DNA from: an uncultured Chloroflexota bacterium
GTDB lineage: Bacteria > Chloroflexota > Dehalococcoidia > UBA2979
Reading direction: 5' to 3'
Length of the DNA: 19,358 nt
Assembly (NCBI GenBank): GCA_902827055.1
Contig: CADEHD010000007.1
Location: 1-19,358 of the forward strand
Part shown: positions 7,558 to 13,863 of the stretch, piece by piece
How the letters are laid out: each line of letters begins with the position of its first letter
Position numbering within the stretch: position 1 is the stretch's first letter
Made by a program: the position numbers and the translations under genes
The notes under the pieces: generated by a model
Databases searched by the model: none
Seen by the model: the letters and a program-made list of their open reading frames with translations, nothing else
Told to the model about the DNA's origin: nothing

Positions 7558-7587
7558 GTTGTACAGCCCGAGTTGCACCCGCGTCAA
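7558..7587 (-). promoter_or_regulatory. Sigma70-like promoter of the ArsR-SRPBCC operon
   Basis: On the minus strand TTGACG (7582-7587) is followed after 18 nt by TACAAC (7558-7563). The -35 matches the consensus at 5 of 6 positions and the -10 at 4 of 6. The predicted transcript starts near 7551, which places the palindrome at the start of the message. Confidence 0.55.
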
Positions 7588-7617
7588 TCCCGCCTCACCA
7601 CCCCGACTCGCCGGTCG

Positions 7618-7646
7618 TTGACCCTGCCTCGCGTGCCCCGTACCCT
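7618..7646 (+). promoter_or_regulatory. Candidate promoter of the L25 gene
   Basis: TTGACC (7618-7623), a 17-nt spacer and TACCCT (7641-7646) form a GC-genome sigma70-like promoter. It would start transcription near 7653 and give a leader of about 95 nt before the L25 ATG. The -35 is good; the -10 only fits TAnnnT. Confidence 0.45.
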
Positions 7647-7696
7647 CGCACTTCGAGTCTCATCACTCTGACCACGGATTCGCGCGCCCACCTTCG

Positions 7697-7744
7697 TCCG
7701 AGGGGTTCCCCGGGTTACGGCAGCGCGCTGCACCTCGGAGCCCC
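7697..7744 (+). promoter_or_regulatory. Structured leader that can hide the L25 ribosome binding site
   Basis: Two alternative pairings involve the Shine-Dalgarno GGAG at 7737-7740. One is TCCGAGG (7697-7703) with CCTCGGA (7733-7739), 7 bp. The other is GGGGTTCC (7702-7709) with GGAGCCCC (7737-7744), 8 bp including one G-U. A self-complementary GCAGCGCGCTGC (7720-7731) makes an inner hairpin. Either fold would reduce translation. Confidence 0.4.
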
Positions 7745-7747
7745 GCC

Positions 7748-8425
7748 ATGGCCGATATGGACACGTACGCCGTCGCGCCCCGCACTGTCGTCGGGAAGCG
7801 CGTTTCCACCCTCCGCCGCGAGGGGCTGCTCCCCGCCAACATCTACGGTCGCCACCTCGACTCCGTCGCGGTCCAGCTCCCGTCGCGCACCGCCCGCGAG
7901 CTCCTGCTCGCGCACGGCACCGATACGCTGGTCCAGCTGCAGGTCGATGGCGAACCGGCCCCCCGTCCGGTCGTGGTGCGCTCGTACCAGCGCCACCCCG
8001 TGAACCGGCAGGTCCTGCACCTCGACTTCTACCAGGTCGACCTCACCCGGCCGATCCAGGGCGCGGTGCCACTGCGCCTCACGGGCGAGGCGCCTGCAGT
8101 GCACGTCTACCAGGGACTCCTCCTGACCGGTGCCGACTCCATCCAGGTGGAGGCGCTCCCGGCCGACATCCCGGAGGCCATCGAGGTCTCGATCGAGTCG
8201 CTGCGCCGCCCGGACTCGGTGATCACAGTCGCCAGCCTGAAGCTGCCGGCCTCCGTCCGCGTCCTGACGGACCCCGACACGATGATCGCCCGCATCGGTC
8301 GCACGCGTGTCCGGCCCGAGGCCGTCGAACTCCTCGAGGGCGAGGAGCCAGAAGCCGAAGCCGATCCGGATGCGGATGCCGACGAGGCTACCGCGGACTC
8401 CGACGACGACTCGGCGGCGGAGTAG
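7748..8425 (+). CDS. rplY: 50S ribosomal protein L25, CTC/TL5 type
   Basis: This 225-aa protein binds 5S rRNA in the large ribosomal subunit. The N-terminal L25 domain (about 5-95) shows the family signature REGLLPANIYG (24-34) and the strand VLHLDFYQVD (89-98). The extended TL5/CTC beta-domain (about 105-190) includes VPLRLTGEAPAV and VEALPADIPEAIEVSIESL. An acidic, low-complexity tail runs from about 195 to 225 (EPEAEADPDADADEATADSD). Tails of this kind are common in CTC-type L25. GGAG lies 7 nt before ATG 7748. It appears monocistronic, with its own promoter, a structured leader and a strong downstream hairpin. Confidence 0.95.
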   Translation: MADMDTYAVAPRTVVGKRVSTLRREGLLPANIYGRHLDSVAVQLPSRTARELLLAHGTDTLVQLQVDGEPAPRPVVVRSYQRHPVNRQVLHLDFYQVDLTRPIQGAVPLRLTGEAPAVHVYQGLLLTGADSIQVEALPADIPEAIEVSIESLRRPDSVITVASLKLPASVRVLTDPDTMIARIGRTRVRPEAVELLEGEEPEAEADPDADADEATADSDDDSAAE

Positions 8426-8477
8426 CCGCACCGGCCGCGGGGAGGGCGCAGCCGCTCACCGCGCACGTAACCAGTCA

Positions 8478-8514
8478 TCGAGTGCGTCCGCGCTTGCTCC
8501 CCGGACGCACTCGA
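8478..8514 (+). terminator. 13-bp perfect stem-loop after L25
   Basis: TCGAGTGCGTCCG and CGGACGCACTCGA pair perfectly across an 11-nt loop (8491-8501). It lies 52 nt after the L25 stop and 17 nt before the secG start. No T-run follows, so termination would rely on the stem or on a factor. A candidate -10 for secG begins two bases after the stem. Confidence 0.6.
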
Positions 8515-8522
8515 CGTAGCCT
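8494..8522 (+). promoter_or_regulatory. Candidate leaderless promoter for secG
   Basis: TAGCCT (8517-8522) ends 9 nt before the secG ATG, with a weak TTGCTC 17 nt further upstream inside the hairpin loop. The absence of a good Shine-Dalgarno before secG fits a leaderless message. The motif itself is weak. Confidence 0.3.
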
Positions 8523-8531
8523 CGAGCGACG

Positions 8532-8756
8532 ATGCAACTACGTGACTTCCTGAGCCTCGCGCTCATCCTCGTATCCACCATGCTGATCTTCGTCGTCGCC
8601 CTGCAGGCCAAGGGGACGGGATTTGGTGCTGCCCTCGGCGGTCAGGATGCCGGCTGCCGCACCAGGCGCGGCGTGCAGCGAACGCTGCACAACGTGACCA
8701 TCGCGCTCTCGGCGGTCTTCATCTCGCCCGCAGCCTGGGCCGTGGCCGCGGGCTAG
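8532..8756 (+). CDS. secG: Preprotein translocase subunit SecG
   Basis: This 74-aa protein has the SecG layout: membrane helix 1 at about 6-25 (FLSLALILVSTMLIFVVALQ), then the signature loop KGTGFGAALGG (27-37). A charged stretch RTRRGVQRTL (43-52) matches the family's fG.RG...L segment, and helix 2 is at about 53-72. SecG is the accessory subunit of the SecYEG channel in the cytoplasmic membrane. The length is normal for the family. The usual fGxRG element is degenerate here (GCRTRRG), so sequence searches may miss it. It is followed after 21 nt by an exported solute-binding protein gene on the same strand, an arrangement I associate with Chloroflexota. Confidence 0.88.
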   Translation: MQLRDFLSLALILVSTMLIFVVALQAKGTGFGAALGGQDAGCRTRRGVQRTLHNVTIALSAVFISPAAWAVAAG

Positions 8757-8777
8757 CCGAATCGAGGCAGGCGCAGG

Positions 8778-10427
8778 ATGCGCTTGCGTCACCCTTCTCC
8801 CGCCACCTCACGCCGCCTCTTCGCGCTCGCCTGGCTGATCGTCGCCACCGGCTCGGTCGCCAGTGGGTGGTTCCTCTTCGGTCGGCCCCCCGCCTCGGTC
8901 GCTGGTCGCCCGTACATCGAGGGCGTCCTCGGGCAGCCCGAGCGCGTCAACCCGCTGCTCGCGGCCCCCGACTCCGCGGACGCCGACCTCGTGGCGCTGC
9001 TCTTCAACGGCCTCACGCGTGCACGCGGCGACGGTCTCCCCGAACCCGACCTCGCCGAGTCCTGGGAGGTCACGCCCGACGGCCTGCGGTACACGTTCCG
9101 CCTGCGCTCGGCGCTGTTCTGGCACGACGGCACGGCCCTGACCGCGGCCGATGTTGCCTTCACGGTCGCGAAGGTGCAGGAGCCGGGCTTTCGCGGCCTC
9201 CCCACCCTCGCGGCGGAGTGGAACGGCGTCACTACCGGCGTCCCTGACGAACGTACGGTCGTCTTCACGCTGCGCGCGCCCTCGGCCTCGTTCCTCACGG
9301 CAGCCGACCTGCCGGTATTGCCCGCCCACCTCCTGGCGAACGTGGGCCCGGCCGACTGGCCGGACATCGAGTTCAACCAGCGCCCCGTAGGCACGGGACC
9401 GTACCGTCTGCGCGAGCTGACGCGCTCTCGCGCCCTGCTGGAGGCGAACGCGAACTTCCACCGCGGCGCCCCGGCGCTGCACGCCCTCGAGCTGCGCTTC
9501 TTTCGCGACGAAGCGAGCCTGGCGGCGGCGATCGCCCAGCACCAGGTGGACGCGACGCTGCTCGCCCCGGGCGCGGAGGGCGCGGTGGCACGTGCGGTCG
9601 CCACTCGCGGGGACATGGGCACGTCCGAGCTCGATCTTGCCAGCTACACGGTGCTGTACCTCAACAACCAGCGCGCTCCCCTCGATGAGGCGCGCACCCG
9701 AGTCGCGATCGCAGCCGCGATCGACCGCGGCGCGCTGCTCGCCGATGTCTTCGGTGGGCGCGGTAGCGTCGGCGCGTCGCCGCTCGTCCCGGGGTCGTGG
9801 GCGGCATCGCGCTCTACGGGCACGAACACGAGCGGGGCGCCCACGGTCGACGAGGCCTTCGCCAGCGCGGGCTGGCTGCGGGGGCCCGGCGGGTTCCGCC
9901 AGCGCGACGGCGAGCGGCTGTCGCTGACCCTCGAGACGAACGCCGAGGCGACGCGCGCACGACTCGCCGAGGCGGTCGCGAACCAGCTCCGCAGCGCGGG
10001 CGTCGAGGTCGACGTCGTGGCGGTGCCGGGGCAGCAGTTCGTGCAGCAGCGCCTCCAGCCTCGCGAGTTCCAGCTGGCGATCTTCGGCTGGGACACGGGT
10101 CCCGACCCCGACCCCTACGGCGCCTGGCACACCTCCCAGATCACGGGAAGCGGTCGCAACATCGCGGGTTACCACGACCCGACGGCGGATGCGCTGCTCG
10201 AACGCGCGCGGGCCACCCTCGACCAGGTGGAACGGATAGAGCTCTACCGCCAGTTCGAGACACGCTTCGGCACGGAGGCACCCTCCGTGGTCCTGCACTA
10301 TCCCACCCGCGCGTACGCGCACCCCGTGGGCCTGCGTGGACTCGAGGGGGGGCTCCAGTTCGAGGCGGCCAGCCGCTTCCGGGCGGTCGAGCGGTGGCAA
10401 CTCGTCAGCGCCGGCACCTCGCGGTGA
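8778..10427 (+). CDS. Family 5 extracellular solute-binding protein (DppA/OppA-like)
   Basis: This 549-aa protein is the substrate-capturing part of a peptide/nickel-type ABC importer. Residues 1-35 form a basic start and a hydrophobic segment (FALAWLIVATGSVASGWFLF). There is no cysteine, so it is anchored by this helix or released, and is not a lipoprotein. SBP_bac_5 blocks are EPDLAESWEVTPDGLRYTF (89-107), LFWHDGTALTAADVAFT (113-129), RPVGTGPYRLRE (about 207-218), VLYLNNQRAPL and FGWDTGPDPDPYGAWHT. It follows secG on the same strand. No permease or ATPase gene is in the window, so it is an orphan SBP locally. The ligand is probably a short peptide or similar, which is inference from the family. 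Confidence 0.92.
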   Translation: MRLRHPSPATSRRLFALAWLIVATGSVASGWFLFGRPPASVAGRPYIEGVLGQPERVNPLLAAPDSADADLVALLFNGLTRARGDGLPEPDLAESWEVTPDGLRYTFRLRSALFWHDGTALTAADVAFTVAKVQEPGFRGLPTLAAEWNGVTTGVPDERTVVFTLRAPSASFLTAADLPVLPAHLLANVGPADWPDIEFNQRPVGTGPYRLRELTRSRALLEANANFHRGAPALHALELRFFRDEASLAAAIAQHQVDATLLAPGAEGAVARAVATRGDMGTSELDLASYTVLYLNNQRAPLDEARTRVAIAAAIDRGALLADVFGGRGSVGASPLVPGSWAASRSTGTNTSGAPTVDEAFASAGWLRGPGGFRQRDGERLSLTLETNAEATRARLAEAVANQLRSAGVEVDVVAVPGQQFVQQRLQPREFQLAIFGWDTGPDPDPYGAWHTSQITGSGRNIAGYHDPTADALLERARATLDQVERIELYRQFETRFGTEAPSVVLHYPTRAYAHPVGLRGLEGGLQFEAASRFRAVERWQLVSAGTSR

Positions 10428-10462
10428 CGAGCGGCGCGACCCGCGAGCCGCCGCCACTCACC
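10423..10462 (+). terminator. Interrupted stem-loop ending the secG-SBP transcript
   Basis: GGTGA pairs with TCACC and GCGGCG with CGCCGC, separated by a symmetric 3x3 internal loop and closed by a 12-nt loop. The stem starts within the SBP stop codon region and ends directly at the TATGAT hexamer at 10463. No T-tract is present. Confidence 0.4.
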
Positions 10463-10468
10463 TATGAT
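10463..10468 (+). promoter_or_regulatory. TATGAT -10 box ahead of the small ORF and CorC gene
   Basis: TATGAT matches the -10 consensus at 5 of 6 positions and is the best -10 in this part of the window. It lies 9 nt before ATG 10478. No -35 is visible. It would give a leaderless transcript for the short ORF and the coupled CorC gene. Confidence 0.45.
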
Positions 10469-10477
10469 GCGCGCACG

Positions 10478-10582
10478 ATGGACGGCACCGACGCGCTGAC
10501 CCCGACGCCAGACGACCCTCCGAGTTCGCGCGCGCACGCCACTCGCACCGCGCGCCCCCTGGCCCCCGGCGAGCACTCGTGA
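10478..10582 (+). CDS. Putative 34-aa leader ORF overlapping the CorC gene start
   Basis: The frame reads 34 residues (beginning MDGTDALTPTPDD), is rich in Pro, Thr, Arg and Ala, and has no membrane segment. Its TGA stop (10580-10582) overlaps the ATG of the CorC-type gene as TGATG. A TATGAT box 9 nt upstream would produce a leaderless mRNA beginning near its ATG. It may be a coupling leader that delivers ribosomes to the next start, which has no ribosome binding site of its own. It could also be a chance open frame in GC-rich DNA. The first bases, ATGGACGG, are repeated at the start of the CorC gene. Confidence 0.35.
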   Translation: MDGTDALTPTPDDPPSSRAHATRTARPLAPGEHS

Positions 10583-11865
10583 TGGACGGGACGCTAGCGC
10601 AGCTGCTGCTCGTCGCGGTGCTGGTCCTGGTGAACGCCGCCTTCGCGGGCAGCGAGATCGCGATCATCACCCTGCGCGAGGGCCAACTTGCGCGGATGCA
10701 GGAGCGCGGGCTGCCGGGCCGCATCGTGGCCCGCCTGGCCTCAGAGCCCACGCGCTTCCTGGCGACGATCCAGATCGGGATCACGCTTGCCGGGTTCCTC
10801 GCCTCGGCGACCGCGGCGGTGAGCCTCGCCGAGGTCGTGGTGCCGTACCTCAGCTTCTTTGGACGGGGGGCCGGCCCAGCGGCGATCGTCCTCGTAACGC
10901 TGGTGCTCACGTTCGTCACGCTGGTGGTGGGCGAGCTGTCGCCCAAGCGCCTGGCGATGCAGCGCGCCGAGCCCTGGGCCCTGGCAGCAGCAATCCCGCT
11001 TGCGGGCGTCGCCCTGTTCGCGCGGCCCGCGGTCTGGCTGCTCTCCCGTGCCACGGACGTGCTGGTGCGGCTGGCGGGCGGCGACCCCTCGGCGCGACGC
11101 GACGACATCACGCAGGAGGAGTTGCAGGACCTCATCACCTCGCGTGCCTGGTTCTCGCCTGGACAGCAACGCATCATCGAGGGGGCCATCGAGGGCGGCG
11201 ACCGCACCCTCCGGGAGATCCTGGTCCCGCGCGTCGACGTGCTGGCGTTTCCCGCCTCGATGCCTGCGCCCGACGCGATCCGGCGGTTCGTGGACTCGGG
11301 TCACACGCGCGCCCCGGTCTACGAGGGCGAGGCGGGCCTCGACGGGGTGATCGGCGTGGTGCACGTCCTCGACCTGTTGCACCGTGACGCCCCGGTGCGC
11401 GACCTCATCCGGCCCGTGGCCACCCTCCCCGAGTCGGCGCGCGTCGTCGAGGCGCTCCGGCAGCTCCAGCGAGAGCGCCAGCGCATGGCGGTCGTGGCCA
11501 GCGAGCACGGCGGCGTCGAGGGCATCGTGACCACGGAGGACCTGGTCGAGGAGCTGGTCGGCGAGATCTTCGATGAGTTCGACCGCAACCTGATCTCGGT
11601 CATCCGCGAGCCCACCGGCTCGATGATCCTCGATGGCGGCTACCCGATTCACGACCTTGTCGATGTCGGCGTGGAGCTCCCCGAGGGCGAGTACGCGACG
11701 ATCGGCGGGCTGGTGATGGACCAGCTCGGACGCATCCCGGAGCCGGGCGACCGCTTCGTCCTCAACGGCTGGGACGTCGAGGTCCTCCGCATGGAAGGGC
11801 TGGCGGTCGACCAGGTGCGGGTGAGCCGCGCGCCCTCGGACAGCGCCGCCGCGCAGGCGGGCTAG
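10579..11865 (+). CDS. CNNM (DUF21) and CBS domain membrane protein, CorC/HlyC type
   Basis: This 428-aa protein belongs to the CNNM/CorC family linked to magnesium and cation transport; 'hemolysin' is a legacy name. The DUF21 domain spans about 5-165, with membrane helices and the family blocks FAGSEIAIITL (22-32), ATIQIGITLAGFLASA (62-77) and VVGELSPKRLA (116-126). A CBS pair covers about 212-330 (VPRVDVLAFPA, RAPVYEG, VVASEHGGVEGIVTTEDLVE), followed by GEIFDEFD and a CorC_HlyC domain at about 345-418 (YATIGGLVMDQLGRIPEPGD). It acts in the cytoplasmic membrane with cytosolic CBS domains. The start is GTG 10579 or, more likely, ATG 10582, which overlaps the upstream small ORF stop. No separate Shine-Dalgarno is visible, which fits coupling. 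Confidence 0.93.
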   Translation: MMDGTLAQLLLVAVLVLVNAAFAGSEIAIITLREGQLARMQERGLPGRIVARLASEPTRFLATIQIGITLAGFLASATAAVSLAEVVVPYLSFFGRGAGPAAIVLVTLVLTFVTLVVGELSPKRLAMQRAEPWALAAAIPLAGVALFARPAVWLLSRATDVLVRLAGGDPSARRDDITQEELQDLITSRAWFSPGQQRIIEGAIEGGDRTLREILVPRVDVLAFPASMPAPDAIRRFVDSGHTRAPVYEGEAGLDGVIGVVHVLDLLHRDAPVRDLIRPVATLPESARVVEALRQLQRERQRMAVVASEHGGVEGIVTTEDLVEELVGEIFDEFDRNLISVIREPTGSMILDGGYPIHDLVDVGVELPEGEYATIGGLVMDQLGRIPEPGDRFVLNGWDVEVLRMEGLAVDQVRVSRAPSDSAAAQAG

Positions 11866-11958
11866 CGCACCGGCACCGGTCGCCCCTCGTGCGCGGCCGA
11901 CGCACGCCTGACGCCCGGTCGGCACACGGCACCCGCGCGGAGACCACCTCGACGTCCG

Positions 11959-13107
11959 CTAGAAGAACGGAAAGTCCGGGGCGAGGCCCAGCTCCACTCG
12001 ACCGGCCGCCTCGTAGGTGAGCGGGCCAATCATCACGTGCGCAGCCGCGGTGTGGATGTCCCGGAACTGCCGCTCGATGGGGTTGCTCGTGAAGATCGAG
12101 GTCGCCCCCATGCCGGCGTGGACCAGGTCCGTGGCGCGCACGCTCGCCATCGCCGCGTGGGAGGCCGCGAGGCGCAAGCGCGCACGCTGCGGCGCCAGCT
12201 CCTCGTCACTCGCGCCGCCCAGCAGGCGCTCCCACAACTCGGCCGCGACGGCGTAGAGGTACGTCCGCGCCGACTCCACCAGCACGACGGCCTCGGCGAG
12301 GGTGGCCTGCACGCGCGGCATCGAGGCGAGCGGGACGCCGCCCCAGCCCCGCTTCGTCGTCGCCACCTCGCGGGCCCCGGCGAGCGCGCCGCGCGCCACT
12401 CCCAGCGCGTGGCTGCCGTGGTTCATAAACACCAGCCCCGGCGCTCGATACAGCGCCCACGGATGCCGCGGCGCGCCGAACATCTCGAATGCGCGCGCCT
12501 CCGGCACGAAGGCACCCTCGATGCTGTAGTCGTTGCTCGCGGTGCCACGCAGCCCCGTGGTGTCCCACGTGTCGTGCACGGTCACGTCCTCCCGCGGCAC
12601 GAGGTAGGCGAGGGACACCTCGTTGCCCTCGGCATCGCGGCGGGGCTCGTGGCCGTCGAAGACGGGGGCCTCCGCCGAGAACCATGTCGCGTGGGTGCTG
12701 CCACTTGCGAAGGGCCAGCGGCCCTGCAGCACGAATCCGCGACGCGACTCCGACCACTCGGCACGGCCGAGCGGGCGCGCGGCCCCGGCCACGATGCCGC
12801 CTCCGCCCCAGACCTCCCGAGCGACGTCCTGATCGACGTGCCCCGCGAAGCCACCGGACTGGGCCGCGAGCATGACGCACCAGCCGGTGGAGCCGTCCGC
12901 GAGCGCCACCTCCTCGACGGCCTGCGCCGCCGCCACGGGGTCACACTCGTGACCCCCGATCGACTGCGGGACGACCAGGTGCATCAACCCCGCACGCACG
13001 AGCTCGTCGACCAGTTCCTGCGGCAGCCGCCGCTCGCGCTCGATGCGCGGCGCGAGCTCTCGGATCCGCGGCGCGAGTGCGCGCGCGACCTGCACCGGAT
13101 CGTCCAT
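11959..13107 (-). CDS. Acyl-CoA-dehydrogenase-fold flavin monooxygenase (HsaA/DszC-like)
   Basis: This 382-aa protein has the acyl-CoA dehydrogenase fold but looks like a group D flavin-dependent monooxygenase. Family blocks are QGRWPFASGS (128-137) at the flavin site, TWDTTGLRGTASNDY (180-194) and the C-terminal RQFRDIHTAAAHVMIGP (346-362). The RDIHTAAAH element is typical of HsaA, DszC and related two-component hydroxylases, not of true acyl-CoA dehydrogenases, and no catalytic Glu of the latter class is evident. It would use reduced FMN or FAD from a separate reductase to hydroxylate an aromatic or similar compound. No reductase gene is in the window; the Ddn-like gene at 17542 is a different family. 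GGGAGG lies 9 nt before ATG 13107. A TATCAT box is at 13164-13169. It appears to be a single-gene unit divergent from the NTF2-like gene. Confidence 0.85.
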   Translation of the reverse strand: MDDPVQVARALAPRIRELAPRIERERRLPQELVDELVRAGLMHLVVPQSIGGHECDPVAAAQAVEEVALADGSTGWCVMLAAQSGGFAGHVDQDVAREVWGGGGIVAGAARPLGRAEWSESRRGFVLQGRWPFASGSTHATWFSAEAPVFDGHEPRRDAEGNEVSLAYLVPREDVTVHDTWDTTGLRGTASNDYSIEGAFVPEARAFEMFGAPRHPWALYRAPGLVFMNHGSHALGVARGALAGAREVATTKRGWGGVPLASMPRVQATLAEAVVLVESARTYLYAVAAELWERLLGGASDEELAPQRARLRLAASHAAMASVRATDLVHAGMGATSIFTSNPIERQFRDIHTAAAHVMIGPLTYEAAGRVELGLAPDFPFF

Positions 13108-13163
13108 CGGACATACCTCCCGCTTGCGAACCTCTTACGCCCCGGCCGGTCGCCGATTGCGCG

Positions 13164-13169
13164 ATGATA
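13164..13169 (-). promoter_or_regulatory. Candidate -10 box for the flavin monooxygenase gene
   Basis: The minus strand reads TATCAT, 5 of 6 matches to TATAAT, about 56 nt before ATG 13107. No good -35 is visible at 16-18 nt. It lies in the 140-bp divergent intergenic region shared with the gene at 13248. Confidence 0.35.
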
Positions 13170-13247
13170 GATGGACAGGCACACGTTGCCCTGGGCCGCG
13201 CGGCTCACTCAGGTCACGCAGGTCACCATGGCGCTCGGGAGGTGCCG

Positions 13248-13790
13248 ATGAGCTCGAATCGCTGGCTGGTGGCGGCCGCCATCGCGCTCGTCCTGCTGGT
13301 CGGGGCAAGCATCGCGGTCGGACTGAATCGCGGCGCAGAAACCGAGTTCCCGGCGGGCTCGCCCGAGGGGACGGTCCAGCGCTACGTCCGCGCAGTCGAG
13401 GAGCAGGACGCCAACGCCCTTCGTGCGCTGCTCTCCCCCGACGCGCAGCGGCGCTGCGAGCTGGCTGACATCCGCAACGCCCTCCGGTATCCGACCGAAC
13501 GTGACCTCCGCGTCACGCTCCGCGACACGAAGACGAACGGCGACCGCTCCGAGGTCCGCGTCCGCGTCTCCGAGACGACGGGCGGCTCGCAACCCTTCGA
13601 CTCGGGCTCGTTCGAGCACGATGAGACCTTTGACCTCGTGCGCTTCAACGGTGAGTGGTTCGTCGATCAGCCCACGTGGCCGATCTACTGCCCTCCGCAG
13701 CTGGTCCCGACGGTGGTCGTCACGGTAACTCCGAGCCCGACGCCCAGCCCGTCCGCCACGCCGGCGCCTTCGGGCGCGGTCCGGCCGTGA
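13248..13790 (+). CDS. Membrane-anchored NTF2-like hypothetical protein
   Basis: This 180-aa protein starts at ATG 13248, with GGGAGGTG 5 nt upstream. One membrane helix or signal anchor spans about 6-25 (WLVAAAIALVLLVGASIAVG), with no lipobox cysteine. A domain at about 38-147 has the NTF2/SnoaL-like pattern: an opening helix pair GTVQRYVRAVEEQDANALRA and LLSPDAQRRC, then beta strands VRVRVSET, DETFDLVRF and GEWFVDQPTWPIYC. Cys70 and Cys148 might form a disulfide outside the cell. The tail is low complexity (TPSPTPSPSATPAP). Such domains often bind small ligands or cell-wall partners; I cannot name a function. It precedes the DUF5671-like gene by 73 nt on the same strand. Confidence 0.8.
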   Translation: MSSNRWLVAAAIALVLLVGASIAVGLNRGAETEFPAGSPEGTVQRYVRAVEEQDANALRALLSPDAQRRCELADIRNALRYPTERDLRVTLRDTKTNGDRSEVRVRVSETTGGSQPFDSGSFEHDETFDLVRFNGEWFVDQPTWPIYCPPQLVPTVVVTVTPSPTPSPSATPAPSGAVRP

Positions 13791-13863
13791 CCCGCGCGAG
13801 TCGGAGGCGCGGCACTCAAGGCGTGCTCCTCCGGCCTGGCCGTGCTGACGGAACGGGTGCGCG

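Noticed and set aside
7720..7731. GCAGCGCGCTGC palindrome as a terminator or protein operator
   Set aside because: Too short and without a T-run for a terminator. I treat it as part of the folded L25 leader; simple GC palindromes are common in such DNA.
8808..10457. Long minus-strand open frame opposite the solute-binding protein gene
   Set aside because: Same length class as the real gene, low-complexity composition and no recognisable domain; the plus-strand SBP has strong family signatures.
11866..11958. GCCGAC...GTCGGC inverted repeat between the convergent CorC and monooxygenase genes
   Set aside because: Only a 6-bp stem with a 16-nt loop and no T-tract; not strong enough to call as a terminator although termination is expected here.
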